A DNA stretch of 47,025 bases from Pseudopedobacter sp. (GCA_014378105.1 JACMOI010000160.1:1-47025); one strand, 5' to 3'; shown: positions 18,322-28,160, counted from the stretch's first letter. The notes: generated from the sequence alone by a model not told the origin. Program-made: numbers and translations.

Positions 18322-18594
18322 ATTGTTTAAAAACATAAAGCTAAAATTCAATTTTTGATTGCTAATTTATGCTTTGTAAATAAATTGGAAATGGAATTTA
18401 ATAATGACAGGTTATTTTTTAGAAAAGATACTGTAGTATTTCATCAGAAATGATAGTCTTGTTTTACTAAATTCATTGCGACAAACACACTGCTCCAAGC
18501 ATTAAGCAGGAAGGCTGTTATCCGCCCTTATTTTGATAATTATCCTAAAGTCTTTTACTTTAATTTTTGGTACTTTAATTGAGATAGATTGATT
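18322..18594. other. Intergenic region between divergent eno and ohr
   Basis: No ORF of note. Around 18490-18510 lies CTGCTCCAAGCATTAAGCAG, a small hairpin (CTGCT/AGCAG) sharing CTGCTCCA with the repeat at 6478-6541. A possible ohr promoter is TTTG at about 18532, 20 bp, then TACTTTAA. No OhrR operator was recognised. Confidence 0.3.
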
Positions 18595-19008
18595 ATGAAA
18601 AAGTTATATACTGCAGAAGTCACTGCAAAAGGAGGTCGTGATGGCCACATAAAATCCTCAGAAGGGATTATAGATATGGATTTGAAAGCACCCAAATCAA
18701 TGGGTGGTGAAGATGGTTATCCAAATCCCGAATTATTATTTGCAGGTGCTTGGGGAAGTTGTTATTTAGGCGCATTAGGTTCCGTTGGTAAACGCGATGG
18801 TATTGATGTTAGCGAAGCCACTGCAGAAGTACATATTAGCTTTAATCAAGAAGGAGAAACTTCTTACAAATTATCTGCAGAAATTCGTGTTCATATTCCT
18901 GAAATTGAATTAGATAAAGCACAAAAGATGGCTGATGCAGCTCATAAAGGCTGTCCATATTCTAAAGCAACCAGAGGAAATATAGATGTGATGGTGATGG
19001 CAATTTAG
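18595..19008 (+). CDS. ohr: Organic hydroperoxide resistance protein (Ohr/OsmC family)
   Basis: A thiol peroxidase reducing organic hydroperoxides, probably with lipoyl proteins as reductant, cytosolic. 137 residues from the ATG at 18595; an upstream in-frame TTG is less likely. Start KKLYTAEVTAKGGRDGHIKS and the segment DLKAPKSMGG are typical of the Ohr branch. The peroxidatic cysteine is in GAWGSCYLGAL and the resolving cysteine in KGCPYSKATRGN, as in Ohr rather than OsmC proper. No MarR-type OhrR gene is adjacent. Single-gene unit; no terminator is evident on its own strand. Confidence 0.92.
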   Translation: MKKLYTAEVTAKGGRDGHIKSSEGIIDMDLKAPKSMGGEDGYPNPELLFAGAWGSCYLGALGSVGKRDGIDVSEATAEVHISFNQEGETSYKLSAEIRVHIPEIELDKAQKMADAAHKGCPYSKATRGNIDVMVMAI

Positions 19009-19172
19009 ATTGAAATGTTTAAATTTTGATTTTGGATAAATATGGAGTCTATGTAAACCGTAGTGAAGGCTTTCTTGATTTCCATTTTTATGTTATTTAT
19101 AGAATTAATAATAATCTGAAAAGCTCGTTTTAATTCCAATAGTTACCAGCATTTATTGTATAAACTCTAAAT

Positions 19173-19215
19173 AAAAAAGGCTTGAACATGAAAACTACAA
19201 ATCATGTTCAAGCCT
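19173..19215 (-). terminator. Rho-independent terminator of the barrel-protein gene
   Basis: A 14-bp perfect stem AGGCTTGAACATGA/TCATGTTCAAGCCT with a ten-base loop; on the minus strand it is followed by TTTTTTA. It is about 19 bp after the stop at 19234. Confidence 0.9.
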
Positions 19216-19233
19216 CTCTAAATTTAACTATAT

Positions 19234-20127
19234 TTAAAATAGGAAACCTGCTACGTAGTAATTCTCTAAGAAGCTAATTTTCTGTTGTGCATTATCAATA
19301 TCATTGCGGCCGGTAGTGTGAATTTTAGTTAGGTTAGACCAACCTGCTTTAACATTTCCTTGTAAATAGAACTTGTGAGTAAAGAAGAAGCGAGCGCCAA
19401 CTTTAGCAGAAACACCGTAGCCAGCAAAGTTCCAATAGTGATTTGCACCGACTCCAAATAAATGAGCATCGGTTCGAGGAATCACAAATCCTGCACCTAA
19501 GCCAGTTTCTACATTTAATGATTGCTTATGATTTTTAGCTACCCAAGCGTCATCATATCTTTCCAACTCGGCACTTACATAGTTAAATCCGTCAGTATGT
19601 TCATAAAGTAACATGTCCTTATCAACGTATAAATCATCATTGTTATAAGTTCCTTCATATCGACCTGTCGGAATTGCTGGATTAGAAATTGTTTTACCAA
19701 TGAAGCCAGTTGCTTTTACCGTTTGGGGGATTTGAGCAACATATTTCATGTGGTCCCATCCTATAGAAATACTGTAATTATCTTTAATAAAATAGCCAAA
19801 ATGAAAATTGAATTGTGGGATCGTAATCTCTAATGGATTGATGTAAGTCAATGATAACTTAGTTGGACGATCTTTAGCGACGACGTCTTTTAAGGTAATG
19901 TCATAATTTGGACCGTAAAGTCGGATATCACTTTTGGCATACCATGAAAAGTTATAACCCCAGTGCACATAAATTTTACCTTCATTGCTGTAATCTCTGC
20001 TATTTTTTAGGTTGAAAATACTTTTCGCAGCAATATTTTGTTGAGTTTTTTCTTGAGCTTGAGCATTTAGGCTAGATATTAAAATCATTACAGCTGCAAC
20101 GATTTTAAAGTATAGGTGTTTTTTCAA
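19234..20127 (-). CDS. Putative outer-membrane beta-barrel protein
   Basis: 297 residues. Residues 1-25 are a signal peptide (hydrophobic core VAAVMILISSL, ending NAQAQ). The rest is rich in aromatic residues and glycine in alternating patterns (IYVHWGYNFSWY, FNFHFGYFIKDNYSISIGW, VGARFFFTHKFYLQGNVKAGW) and ends in phenylalanine, FLF, as outer-membrane barrels often do. I do not recognise a named family. It probably sits in the outer membrane as a small barrel. It lies about 75 bp downstream of acn but is separated from it by acn's terminator, so it is probably a separate unit. Confidence 0.75.
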   Translation of the reverse strand: MKKHLYFKIVAAVMILISSLNAQAQEKTQQNIAAKSIFNLKNSRDYSNEGKIYVHWGYNFSWYAKSDIRLYGPNYDITLKDVVAKDRPTKLSLTYINPLEITIPQFNFHFGYFIKDNYSISIGWDHMKYVAQIPQTVKATGFIGKTISNPAIPTGRYEGTYNNDDLYVDKDMLLYEHTDGFNYVSAELERYDDAWVAKNHKQSLNVETGLGAGFVIPRTDAHLFGVGANHYWNFAGYGVSAKVGARFFFTHKFYLQGNVKAGWSNLTKIHTTGRNDIDNAQQKISFLENYYVAGFLF

Positions 20128-20144
20128 TTAGTTTTTCTTAGTAT

Positions 20145-20183
20145 AAAAAATCAAACGAGCTCATTAATCCGAGGCCGTTTGAT
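20145..20183 (-). terminator. Rho-independent terminator of acn
   Basis: Outer stem ATCAAACG/CGTTTGAT with a partly paired interior (GCCTC/GAGC); a U6 tail on the minus strand. It lies about 20 bp after the acn stop. Confidence 0.8.
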
Positions 20184-20202
20184 TAGTTGGATATTATTTG
20201 TT

Positions 20203-22470
20203 TTAAGAAACGATATTTTTACGAATTATATTTAAAGCACCACCTGCATGAAACCACTCAATTTGTGGAGCGTTATATGTATGATTAACCTTAAAAGACT
20301 CAGTTGATCCATCCGCATGATTTAACACAATAGTTAAAGGTTTATTTGGAGCAAAGCTGGTTAAGCCTACTATGTCAATCATGTCATCTTCTAAAACCTT
20401 ATCATAATCTGATGGATTGGCAAACGTTAAACCCAACATTCCTTGTTTTTTCAAGTTGGTTTCGTGAATACGAGCGAAAGATTTTACCAATACCGCTCTA
20501 ACTCCCAAATGACGAGGCTCCATAGCTGCATGTTCTCTTGAAGAACCTTCACCATAATTTTCATCACCAACAACAATAGATCCTATTCCTGCAGCCTTAT
20601 AATCTCTTTGTGTGGCGGGAACTGGGCCGTATTCGCCTGTTAATTGGTTTTTAACGCTATCAGTTTTCTCGTTAAAAAAGTTTACAGCACCAATCAACAT
20701 ATTATTAGAAATATTATCTAAGTGACCTCGGAATTTTAACCATGGACCTGCCATAGAAATATGGTCAGTAGTACATTTTCCTTTGGCTTTTATTAATAAT
20801 TTCAAGCCTTTCAAATCAGTACCTTCCCATGCTGCAAATGGCTCTAACAATTGTAAACGATGAGATGTTGGAGAAACAATCACTTCTACTCCTGAACCAT
20901 CTTTTGCAGGCGCTTGGTAACCAGCATCTTCAACAGCAAAACCTTTTGCTGGTAACTCATCACCAACAGGTGGATCTAATTTTACTTGTTCGCCTTTATC
21001 GTTAGTTAAAGTATCCGTTAATGGGTTAAAATCTAATCGACCAGAAATTGCGATGGCAGCTACCATTTCTGGAGAAGCTACGAAAGCGCAAGTATTTGGA
21101 TTACCATCGGCTCGTTTAGCAAAGTTTCTGTTGAAAGAGTGAACAATCGTATTTCTTTCTTGCTTTTCTGCACCAACTCTGTCCCACATCCCGATACAAG
21201 GACCGCAGGCATTAGTAAAAATAGTAGCGTTTAAATCTTCAAAAACGCTTAACAATCCATCTCTAGCTGCAGTGTAACGAACCTGCTCAGAACCTGGGTT
21301 GATACCAAAAGATGATTTAGTTCCTAAGCCTTTATCAATTGCTTGTTGTGCGATAGAAGCAGCTCTTGACAAATCCTCATAAGAAGAATTAGTACAAGAA
21401 CCAATTAATCCCCATTCAACTTTTAAAGGCCAATCATGAGCTCTGGCAGCTTCTTTCATTTCAGAAACTGGAGTAGCTAAATCTGGAGTGAAAGGCCCAT
21501 TTAAATGAGGTTCAAGCATTGATAAATCAATTTCAATCACTTGATCAAAATATTGCTCTGGATTAGCATAAACCTCAGGATCTGCAGTTAAATGAGATTT
21601 AATTGCATTTGCGGCATCAGCAATATCACTACGATCTGTAGAACGTAAATAACGCTCCATTGACTCATCGTAACCAAAAGTAGAGGTTGTTGCACCAATT
21701 TCGGCACCCATATTACAAATGGTCCCTTTGCCTGTACATGACATGGAAGTTGCACCTTCGCCAAAATATTCTACAATTGCACCAGTACCACCTTTTACAG
21801 TTAAGATACCTGCAACTTTTAAAATCACATCTTTTGGAGCTGTCCAGCCAGAAAGTTTTCCAGTTAATTTTACACCAATCAATTTAGGAAATTTTAATTC
21901 CCATGCTAAACCTGCCATTACATCGCAAGCATCAGCACCACCAACACCAATTGCAAGCATACCTAGCCCACCTGCATTTACAGTGTGCGAATCGGTACCA
22001 ATCATCATCCCACCAGGGAATGCATAATTTTCTAAAACTACTTGGTGAATAATGCCTGCTCCTGGTTTCCAAAAACCAATACCATATTTGTTGGATACAG
22101 AACCTAAGAAATCGAAAACTTCTTTACTCTCTGTATTTGCCGTATTTAAATCGGTTTCTGCACCAAATTTTGCTTGAATCAAGTGATCACAATGTGCCGT
22201 TGATGGCACAGCAACTTTAGGACGGCCAGCTTGCATAAATTGCAAAAGTGCCATTTGTGCAGTTGCATCTTGCATTGCTACTCTGTCTGGCGCAAAATCT
22301 ACATAATCAATACCTCTTTTATAAGCTTGATTAGTAGGATTATCCCAAAGATGGGCATAAAGAATTTTTTCAGTTAAAGTTAAAGGTTTACCAACTACTT
22401 TGCGAGCAGCTTCAATTTTGTCTCCAAAACCAGCGTAAACTTTTTTGATCATGTCTAAATCAAAAGCCAT
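20203..22470 (-). CDS. acn: Aconitate hydratase (mitochondrial-type)
   Basis: TCA-cycle [4Fe-4S] enzyme isomerising citrate to isocitrate, cytosolic. 755 residues, the length of the mitochondrial-type aconitase rather than E. coli AcnA (about 890) or AcnB. Visible: [34 protein letters not shown], the cluster cysteine in [12 protein letters not shown] and the pair in [23 protein letters not shown], and the swivel-domain [19 protein letters not shown]. Monocistronic with its own terminator. Together with icd (10.8 kb away) and sucD it shows that TCA genes here are scattered rather than clustered. Confidence 0.96.
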   Translation of the reverse strand: MAFDLDMIKKVYAGFGDKIEAARKVVGKPLTLTEKILYAHLWDNPTNQAYKRGIDYVDFAPDRVAMQDATAQMALLQFMQAGRPKVAVPSTAHCDHLIQAKFGAETDLNTANTESKEVFDFLGSVSNKYGIGFWKPGAGIIHQVVLENYAFPGGMMIGTDSHTVNAGGLGMLAIGVGGADACDVMAGLAWELKFPKLIGVKLTGKLSGWTAPKDVILKVAGILTVKGGTGAIVEYFGEGATSMSCTGKGTICNMGAEIGATTSTFGYDESMERYLRSTDRSDIADAANAIKSHLTADPEVYANPEQYFDQVIEIDLSMLEPHLNGPFTPDLATPVSEMKEAARAHDWPLKVEWGLIGSCTNSSYEDLSRAASIAQQAIDKGLGTKSSFGINPGSEQVRYTAARDGLLSVFEDLNATIFTNACGPCIGMWDRVGAEKQERNTIVHSFNRNFAKRADGNPNTCAFVASPEMVAAIAISGRLDFNPLTDTLTNDKGEQVKLDPPVGDELPAKGFAVEDAGYQAPAKDGSGVEVIVSPTSHRLQLLEPFAAWEGTDLKGLKLLIKAKGKCTTDHISMAGPWLKFRGHLDNISNNMLIGAVNFFNEKTDSVKNQLTGEYGPVPATQRDYKAAGIGSIVVGDENYGEGSSREHAAMEPRHLGVRAVLVKSFARIHETNLKKQGMLGLTFANPSDYDKVLEDDMIDIVGLTSFAPNKPLTIVLNHADGSTESFKVNHTYNAPQIEWFHAGGALNIIRKNIVS

Positions 22471-22613
22471 TATTGTTTGATTTTTAAGTTTATGTACGAA
22501 AAATATTTTGAGTTGCTAATTTAGGAAAAAATGCATTCTCGAGTTCTATATTAATGTAAAAGTATTTTATTTGTTCAGATTAAAGACCGAACAATAAGAA
22601 GAAAAGGATTATT

Positions 22614-23252
22614 TCATAATATTTTAAATTGATAGCCTTGCGTTGTCCAATATGCTAAGGCTTTTGGGAGTACGTATTCTAATGTTTCCCAAGCCTTTAT
22701 ACTATCGTGAAACACAACAATTGAGCCATTTTCAGTATGTCTTAAAATATTTTTTAAGCATTTTTCTGGAGAATGATTGATATCGAAATCTCCGCTCAAA
22801 ACGTCCCACATGATAATAGTAGGTTTTTGATTTACGTTTTCAGGTTTATTTGAAGCCTGAATCAACTTTATCTGAGAGCGCTTAATTCTTCCATAAGGTG
22901 GACGAAATAAATTAGTTTGAGTAATCTGCTGGCATTTAAGGTAATTTTCAAAATATGTTTTATCGTCTGTTTTAGATCCTTTTAGATGGTTAAAAGTATG
23001 ATTTCCAACTTGATGCCCATCCGCTTTAAGTTGCTCAAAGACTTTAGGATGTTTAATGATATTTTCTCCAATACAAAAGAAAGTGGCCTTTGCATTAAAG
23101 TTTTTTAAAGTTTTTAAAACCCATGGTGTAACAATAGGTATAGGTCCGTCGTCAAAAGTGAGAAAAATGTTTTTATCAGCTCTGGATTTATTCCAAAGTA
23201 AATTTTTAGGATAGATTTTTTTTAAGAGTAAGGGAGTTTTTATCAGATACAT
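22614..23252 (-). CDS. Polysaccharide deacetylase (NodB homology domain)
   Basis: A carbohydrate esterase family 4-type enzyme, 212 residues, nearly all of it the NodB domain. Motif 1 TFDDGP, motif 2 GNHTFNHL (the H-x4-H metal pair) and motif 3 RPPYG are all present, as is the late IVVFHDS with the catalytic-region histidine. So it is expected to be a metal-dependent N- or O-deacetylase acting on peptidoglycan or another glycan. The N-terminus (YLIKTPLLLKKIYPKNLLWN) has no clear signal peptide, so location is uncertain. It is divergent from the TolC gene, 50 bp apart. Confidence 0.9.
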   Translation of the reverse strand: MYLIKTPLLLKKIYPKNLLWNKSRADKNIFLTFDDGPIPIVTPWVLKTLKNFNAKATFFCIGENIIKHPKVFEQLKADGHQVGNHTFNHLKGSKTDDKTYFENYLKCQQITQTNLFRPPYGRIKRSQIKLIQASNKPENVNQKPTIIMWDVLSGDFDINHSPEKCLKNILRHTENGSIVVFHDSIKAWETLEYVLPKALAYWTTQGYQFKIL

Positions 23253-23275
23253 ACTAGTAGAAACTAAAGTAGAGA

Positions 23276-23283
23276 TAAATTTG
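23276..23283 (+). promoter_or_regulatory. -7 box for the tolC-like gene
   Basis: TAAATTTG, a TAnnTTTG match, 20 bp before the ATG at 23304. No -33 element is evident; the upstream bases overlap the start of the divergent deacetylase. Confidence 0.3.
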
Positions 23284-23303
23284 ATAGCACAACAAAATTA
23301 AAA

Positions 23304-24668
23304 ATGATAAATTATAAAATGAATCATCTTAAATCACATCAATTTAAAATATTCAATCTTATTGTAGGATTATTAGCTTTCAGTTTTTTAGCTGCATCAG
23401 CACAAGAAGTGGAGAAAATAACTTTACAACAAGCGGTAGATAAAACGTTGACAAATAATCTACAAATTAAACAAGCTCAGTTTCAATCGTCAATTGCAAA
23501 CGAAAATTTAAAGCAAAGTACGTTTGAAAGATATCCAAGTTTGAGTTCAACAGCTTCGGCAAATAGACAATTTGGTTTGTTTTTCGATAATCAAACAGGT
23601 AGATTGATTAATTCTAGTGTTGATCAAGTAAATGGGAGAATTAGTTCCTCTGTTTTATTATTTGGAGGCGGTAGCTTAATTAATCAGATTAAGCAGAACA
23701 AAAATTTTTTATTAGCCGACCAAAATAATGTAGATAAAATTAAAAATGATTTATCTCTAACTGTTGTAACTACTTATTTATCAATTATTAATAATCAAGA
23801 TTTAATTAAGGCGAGTCAAGATCAACTTGGTTTATCAAAACAGCAGCTGAATGTTGCTCAAAAGAAGTTTGATGTTGGTGGTAGCACTCAAGCTGATTTG
23901 TCCCAAGCTGAAGCACAAGTGGCTAATAATGAATTGAGCTTAACAAATGCTGAAAATGCATACGAACTAGCGATTTTAAATTTAAAGCAATTGATGGAAA
24001 TGGACCCGCAAAAGCAAATAGAATTAGTTGTTCCGGCAATTGAGGATCCTGCATCAATTGAAAATAAATATTCTGCATATGATATTTTTGCACAAGCAGT
24101 TCAAAATTATCCAGATATTAAAACGGCATCATTTAATACGGAAGCATTTAAATATGGCGTAAAAGTAGCGCAGGGAAGTCTATATCCTTCATTAAGTTTT
24201 GGAGCAGGCTTAAGTACAGGTTATTCAAGTGCTAATCCTTTATCTTTTAATAAACAGATTACGGATAATAATTTTGGTCAGTATTTTGGTTTTAACCTTT
24301 CTATTCCAATTTTCAATAATTATCGTTCTAGATCTTCCTACAACATAGCTAAAATTAGATACGATAATGCGAAGGCGTCTGAACAGTTGGTGAAAAATAA
24401 TTTAAACAAAGTTATCAATCAGGCTGTGCTAGATTTAAAATCCGCTATTAAGAGTTATAATGCAACAAAAAGTGCATTTGGATCTTCAAAACAAGCTTTT
24501 AACGCTATAAGACAACGGTTTGATGTTGGTTTAGTCAATATAATTGAGTTGAACACTTCTCAAACTAACTTTAACAAGGCAGAGTTCGATTTTATCCAAG
24601 CTAAATACAATGTCATTTTTAGAAGTAAGGTAATAGACTTCTATTTAGGAAACGCATTAACACTTTAA
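23304..24668 (+). CDS. TolC-family outer-membrane efflux protein
   Basis: Outer-membrane channel component of a tripartite exporter. 454 residues with a signal peptide ending SFLAASAQ (about residue 33), followed by KITLQQAVDKTLTNNLQIKQA, the usual start of the first OEP repeat. Long helices rich in Ala, Gln and Asn (SQAEAQVANNELSLTNAENA) form the coiled-coil tunnel, and the second repeat begins near NYPDIKTA. Asn/Lys/Ser-rich composition is typical of Bacteroidota. An earlier ATG (residue 1) versus MNHLKSHQFK (residue 6) cannot be decided. The adaptor gene follows after 24 bp, forming an operon. Confidence 0.93.
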   Translation: MINYKMNHLKSHQFKIFNLIVGLLAFSFLAASAQEVEKITLQQAVDKTLTNNLQIKQAQFQSSIANENLKQSTFERYPSLSSTASANRQFGLFFDNQTGRLINSSVDQVNGRISSSVLLFGGGSLINQIKQNKNFLLADQNNVDKIKNDLSLTVVTTYLSIINNQDLIKASQDQLGLSKQQLNVAQKKFDVGGSTQADLSQAEAQVANNELSLTNAENAYELAILNLKQLMEMDPQKQIELVVPAIEDPASIENKYSAYDIFAQAVQNYPDIKTASFNTEAFKYGVKVAQGSLYPSLSFGAGLSTGYSSANPLSFNKQITDNNFGQYFGFNLSIPIFNNYRSRSSYNIAKIRYDNAKASEQLVKNNLNKVINQAVLDLKSAIKSYNATKSAFGSSKQAFNAIRQRFDVGLVNIIELNTSQTNFNKAEFDFIQAKYNVIFRSKVIDFYLGNALTL

Positions 24669-24692
24669 TCAAACCATTATAATCATAATAAA

Positions 24693-26036
24693 ATGAATAA
24701 GACGCTTAAAATTGTACTCATTATTGTTGGTATACTTGTAGTAATAGCCATTGTTGGTAACAAAATGGGTTGGATAGGTAAAGGCAAAATTGTACAGGTA
24801 GCTGTTACCAAAGCAGAAAACAAAAGTATTACTGAAACTGTTTCTGCAAGTGGCAAAATACAACCAGAAGTAGAAGTTAAATTAAGTCCTGAAGTTTCTG
24901 GAGAGATTGTGGAGTTGACAGTAAAAGAAGGTGACGCAGTAAAAAAAGGTCAACTTTTATGCCGTATAAAACCCGATATTCTTGTTTCGGGATATGATAG
25001 AGCAGTTGCTTCTTACAATGCTCAAAAAGCATCAGTTGGTAGTTCGCAACAGCAGTTGTTACAATCTCAAGCAAATTTTAAAAATATAGAGTCAAAATAT
25101 CAACGTAGCGAAAAGCTATATAAAGATAAGGTGATTTCTGCAGCAGAATTTGATGCAGCTAAAGCGGAGTATTTGTCAGCTAAGGCAAGTTTAGAAGGTG
25201 TTCGTCAAAATGTGATAGGTTCTAAATTTGGTCTTGAACAATCTGGGGCTGCTGTTAAAGAGGCAAGTGATAATTTAGCTCGTACAAATATCTATGCACC
25301 AGTAGATGGGATCGTTTCAAAACTTTCTGTGGAGCAAGGAGAACGTGTGGTTGGAACTGCTCAGATGAGTGGTACCGAAATTATGAGAATTGCGAATTTA
25401 AGTAGTATGGAAGTTAATGTTGATGTAAATGAAAATGATATTAACCGTTTAAGTTTAGGAGATACCGCAATTATTGAAGTGGATGCATTTTTAGATAAGA
25501 AGTTTAAAGGTATAGTTACAGAAATTGCAAGTTCGGCAAGTGTGGTAGGGACCAGTGCAGATCAGGTAACCAACTTTGCCGTTAAAGTGAGAATATTACA
25601 AGACTCTTATGCAGGTTTAAAAAATAAAGGAGAAACAAATTCGCCTTTCCGTCCAGGATTATCTGCAACTGTTGATATTCAAACAGCCAAAACAATGGGA
25701 TTGGTTGTGCCAATTCAATCTGTAACAGTAAGAGAAGAAGATAAACCAAAAGATTCAGCTGTGGATGGTCCTAAAAAAGAAGAGGTTGATAAACAAAAAG
25801 ATAAAAATAAGCCAAAAGCGAAAGAATATGTTTTTGTAGTTGAAGGAAATAAAGTGAAACAAGTGGAAGTTAAAACTGGAATTCAAGATGATCAAAACAT
25901 CATTATTATTTCAGGTCTAAAAGTCGGACAACAAGTAGTTAGTGCTCCTTATGCAGCAATTTCTAAAACTTTGAAAGACAAAATGGAGGTTGAAGTTGTA
26001 GAAAAGAGCAAGTTATTTACTGCTGAAAAGAAATAA
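24693..26036 (+). CDS. Periplasmic adaptor subunit (HlyD/MacA-like membrane fusion protein)
   Basis: 447 residues: an N-terminal membrane anchor (IVLIIVGILVVIAIVG), a barrel-sandwich hybrid half (ASGKIQPEVEVKLSPEVSG, VKEGDAVKKGQLLCRI), a helical hairpin (about residues 105-190), the second lipoyl-like half (IYAPVDGIVSKLSVEQGERV), a beta-barrel domain, and a C-terminal membrane-proximal domain with a Lys/Asp-rich insert (KPKDSAVDGPKKEEVDKQKD). This layout fits MacA-type adaptors used with ABC (MacB) or RND pumps. No inner-membrane pump follows: a terminator and gpsA come next. The pump must be encoded elsewhere. Confidence 0.92.
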   Translation: MNKTLKIVLIIVGILVVIAIVGNKMGWIGKGKIVQVAVTKAENKSITETVSASGKIQPEVEVKLSPEVSGEIVELTVKEGDAVKKGQLLCRIKPDILVSGYDRAVASYNAQKASVGSSQQQLLQSQANFKNIESKYQRSEKLYKDKVISAAEFDAAKAEYLSAKASLEGVRQNVIGSKFGLEQSGAAVKEASDNLARTNIYAPVDGIVSKLSVEQGERVVGTAQMSGTEIMRIANLSSMEVNVDVNENDINRLSLGDTAIIEVDAFLDKKFKGIVTEIASSASVVGTSADQVTNFAVKVRILQDSYAGLKNKGETNSPFRPGLSATVDIQTAKTMGLVVPIQSVTVREEDKPKDSAVDGPKKEEVDKQKDKNKPKAKEYVFVVEGNKVKQVEVKTGIQDDQNIIIISGLKVGQQVVSAPYAAISKTLKDKMEVEVVEKSKLFTAEKK

Positions 26037-26062
26037 CTATTCCCATATAATTGATTAATTTG

Positions 26063-26097
26063 TTCCAATCGGTAAATTCCGATTGGGATTTTTTTAT
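26063..26097 (+). terminator. Rho-independent terminator of the tolC-adaptor operon
   Basis: CCAATCGG/CCGATTGG stem with a six-base loop, then GATTTTTTT, 26 bp after the adaptor stop. Confidence 0.88.
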
Positions 26098-26154
26098 TTA
26101 AAATTTCCATAATCAAATAAAGCACCTAAATTTAAAATTCATTTTAATTTTAAT

Positions 26155-27162
26155 ATGGATAATCTGATTCGTCGTATAGCAATTATTGGTGGAGGAAGTT
26201 GGGCAACAGCTATTGTTAAAATGGTTTGCGATAATTTAACTCCAAAAGAGGTTTTTTGGTGGATGCGAGATGAGGCAGCTGTACAACATATATGCAAATA
26301 TCGTCATAACCCTAACTATCTTTCTTCGGTTGAGGTAAAGGTTAAACCCGAAAACGTTTTTACCGATATTAGAAAAGCAATAAAAGATGCCGATATGGTA
26401 TTATTGAATGTACCCGCAGCATTTTTAAAGGAAGCGCTAAAAGAGGTTACTCCCGAAAATCTAAAAGGTAAAAAAATCATTTCTGCCATCAAAGGAATTG
26501 TCCCTGATGAAAATCAGATTATTGGCGAATTCATGCATGATAAATATCAAATCCCTTTTGAAGATATCGTTGTAATAAGTGGTCCATGCCATGCAGAAGA
26601 GGTTGCATTAGAAAAATTGAGTTATTTGACCATTGCCTGTCAGGATACCAGTTTGGCATGTGAATTTTCTAAAATGATTAATACCAGATACATTAAGACT
26701 AACATTTCTGATGATATTTATGGAACTGAATATAGTGCGGTGTTAAAAAATATTTATGCTGTTGCAAGTGGAATTTGCCATGGGGTAGGTTTTGGCGATA
26801 ATTTTCAAGCGGTATTGATTTCTAACGCCATTCGAGAGATGAAAAGATTTGTTGACGCTATTCACCCAATTAATCGTGACATCAAAGAGTCGGCTTATTT
26901 GGGTGATTTATTAGTCACAGCATATTCTCAATTTAGTAGAAATCGTACTTTTGGAAACATGATAGGGAAAGGCTATACGGTAAAATCTGCTCAATTGGAG
27001 ATGAATATGATTGCCGAAGGTTATTATGCAGTGAATAGTATTCATCAAATCAATAAAAATTATAAAGTTTGCATGCCTATTGCCAGAGCGGTTTATGCCA
27101 TTTTGTATGAAAAACACTCACCACATATAGAAATGAAGTTGTTAGCAGAAGAAATTTCATAA
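26155..27162 (+). CDS. gpsA: NAD(P)-dependent glycerol-3-phosphate dehydrogenase
   Basis: Reduces dihydroxyacetone phosphate to sn-glycerol 3-phosphate for phospholipid synthesis, cytosolic. 335 residues, the usual length. Rossmann loop IIGGGSWATAIVK at the N-terminus; SAIKGIVPDENQIIGE; GPCHAEEVALEK; the catalytic lysine region in GTEYSAVLKNIYAVASGIC; and the GDLLVTAYSQFSRNRTFG signature. The first glycine motif reads GGGSWA rather than GAGSWG, a variant common in Bacteroidota. It stands between a strong upstream and a weak downstream terminator. Confidence 0.94.
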   Translation: MDNLIRRIAIIGGGSWATAIVKMVCDNLTPKEVFWWMRDEAAVQHICKYRHNPNYLSSVEVKVKPENVFTDIRKAIKDADMVLLNVPAAFLKEALKEVTPENLKGKKIISAIKGIVPDENQIIGEFMHDKYQIPFEDIVVISGPCHAEEVALEKLSYLTIACQDTSLACEFSKMINTRYIKTNISDDIYGTEYSAVLKNIYAVASGICHGVGFGDNFQAVLISNAIREMKRFVDAIHPINRDIKESAYLGDLLVTAYSQFSRNRTFGNMIGKGYTVKSAQLEMNMIAEGYYAVNSIHQINKNYKVCMPIARAVYAILYEKHSPHIEMKLLAEEIS

Positions 27163-27207
27163 TTTTTTAGAAAGATAAGGATCAAAATACATTGTTTTGG
27201 GAGGCCC

Positions 27208-27232
27208 GTTATAGATCATAACTATTTTTTTT
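27208..27232 (+). terminator. Weak terminator after gpsA
   Basis: Small stem GTTAT-AGATC-ATAAC followed by TATTTTTTTT. The stem is short and AT-rich, so it may be inefficient. It lies between two convergent genes. Confidence 0.35.
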
Positions 27233-27251
27233 ATAATAATTCAACACACCT

Positions 27252-28112
27252 TTAATCAAGCCTATTCAACATTTTGTCGTCCTTAAAAATTCCTTTAACC
27301 TTAGTACCGTCTTTATAGGTAATTAAACCTTCTCCATTTTTCAATCCACGGTCAAAATTGCCTTCATACACAATTCCGGTAGTTTCATTAACCCATTTTC
27401 CTTTACCTGCTTTTTCCCCTTTTATGTAACTGCCAATATATTGATTTCCATTTTTGTACATCATCATTCCTTGACCATGCATATATCCATCTTGCCAGTC
27501 GCCAGTATAAATATCTCCGCTTTTGAATTTGAAAGTGCCTTTACCTTGATATCTATCTCTAAACCAAGTGCCATTATAAATGCCATTTTGTGCTTTAAAA
27601 ACGCCTTGACCTTGTGCCTTCCCATCTATAAAGTCACCAGTATAGACATCACCGTTTGGATAATTTAAAATACCTTTTCCGTATAAATTATTAAACATAA
27701 AATCACCGTTATATTTTCTACCATCCTTAAAGGATAGAAATCCTTTGCCCATCATTTTTCCATTAGCAAAATCTCCAACATAGATATTTCCATTTGCGAA
27801 CAATAACTTTCCTTTTCCATAAGGATTAAAGTTGTTTATTTGACCTACATATTTATCACCATTAACAAAAGTTATATTTCCACTATAAGGAAGCCCTCTT
27901 TTCCAATCCCCTTCGATAAAGTCTCCACTTTTTAATTTTACCATACCTCTTCCTTCAAAAAGTCCATCTTTAAAATATCCCTCATAAAGATCTCCTCCAC
28001 TGGTTAAATATTTACCCAATCCATTTTCACAATTGCCGCTCAAGCAAGGGCCTTGCGCAAAGGTCTTTAACGAAAAAGTAAGGAGCAGCAGGAAGATAAA
28101 ATGCTTGATCAT
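27252..28112 (-). CDS. Secreted MORN-repeat protein
   Basis: 286 residues from the ATG at 28112. Residues 1-20 are a signal peptide (HFIFLLLLTFSLKTFAQ); starting further upstream would bury it behind a 33-residue leader, so the shorter start is preferred. The rest is a continuous run of about ten MORN repeats of 22-24 residues (for example YVGDFANGKMMGKGFLSFKD, YTGDFIDGKAQGQGVF and YTGDWQDGYMHGQGMM), forming an elongated beta-hairpin array. Two cysteines (CLSGNC) lie just after the cleavage site and could form a disulfide. Bacterial MORN proteins are poorly understood; envelope or surface binding is plausible. It lies after the helicase terminator. Confidence 0.85.
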   Translation of the reverse strand: MIKHFIFLLLLTFSLKTFAQGPCLSGNCENGLGKYLTSGGDLYEGYFKDGLFEGRGMVKLKSGDFIEGDWKRGLPYSGNITFVNGDKYVGQINNFNPYGKGKLLFANGNIYVGDFANGKMMGKGFLSFKDGRKYNGDFMFNNLYGKGILNYPNGDVYTGDFIDGKAQGQGVFKAQNGIYNGTWFRDRYQGKGTFKFKSGDIYTGDWQDGYMHGQGMMMYKNGNQYIGSYIKGEKAGKGKWVNETTGIVYEGNFDRGLKNGEGLITYKDGTKVKGIFKDDKMLNRLD

Positions 28113-28160
28113 ATCATCATAACTAAAAGAAATCTTTATTATTGTTTTAAAAAATGCTAT

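Noticed and set aside
18309-18324. Possible sigma-54 element TTTGGCAAATATAATTG near eno
   Set aside because: The GG and following G are not at the GG-N10-GC/GT spacing. The same bases give a good minus-strand TATATTTG -7 box for eno.
21719-22027. 102-codon plus-strand ORF
   Set aside because: Antisense to well-conserved aconitase coding sequence, no supporting features.
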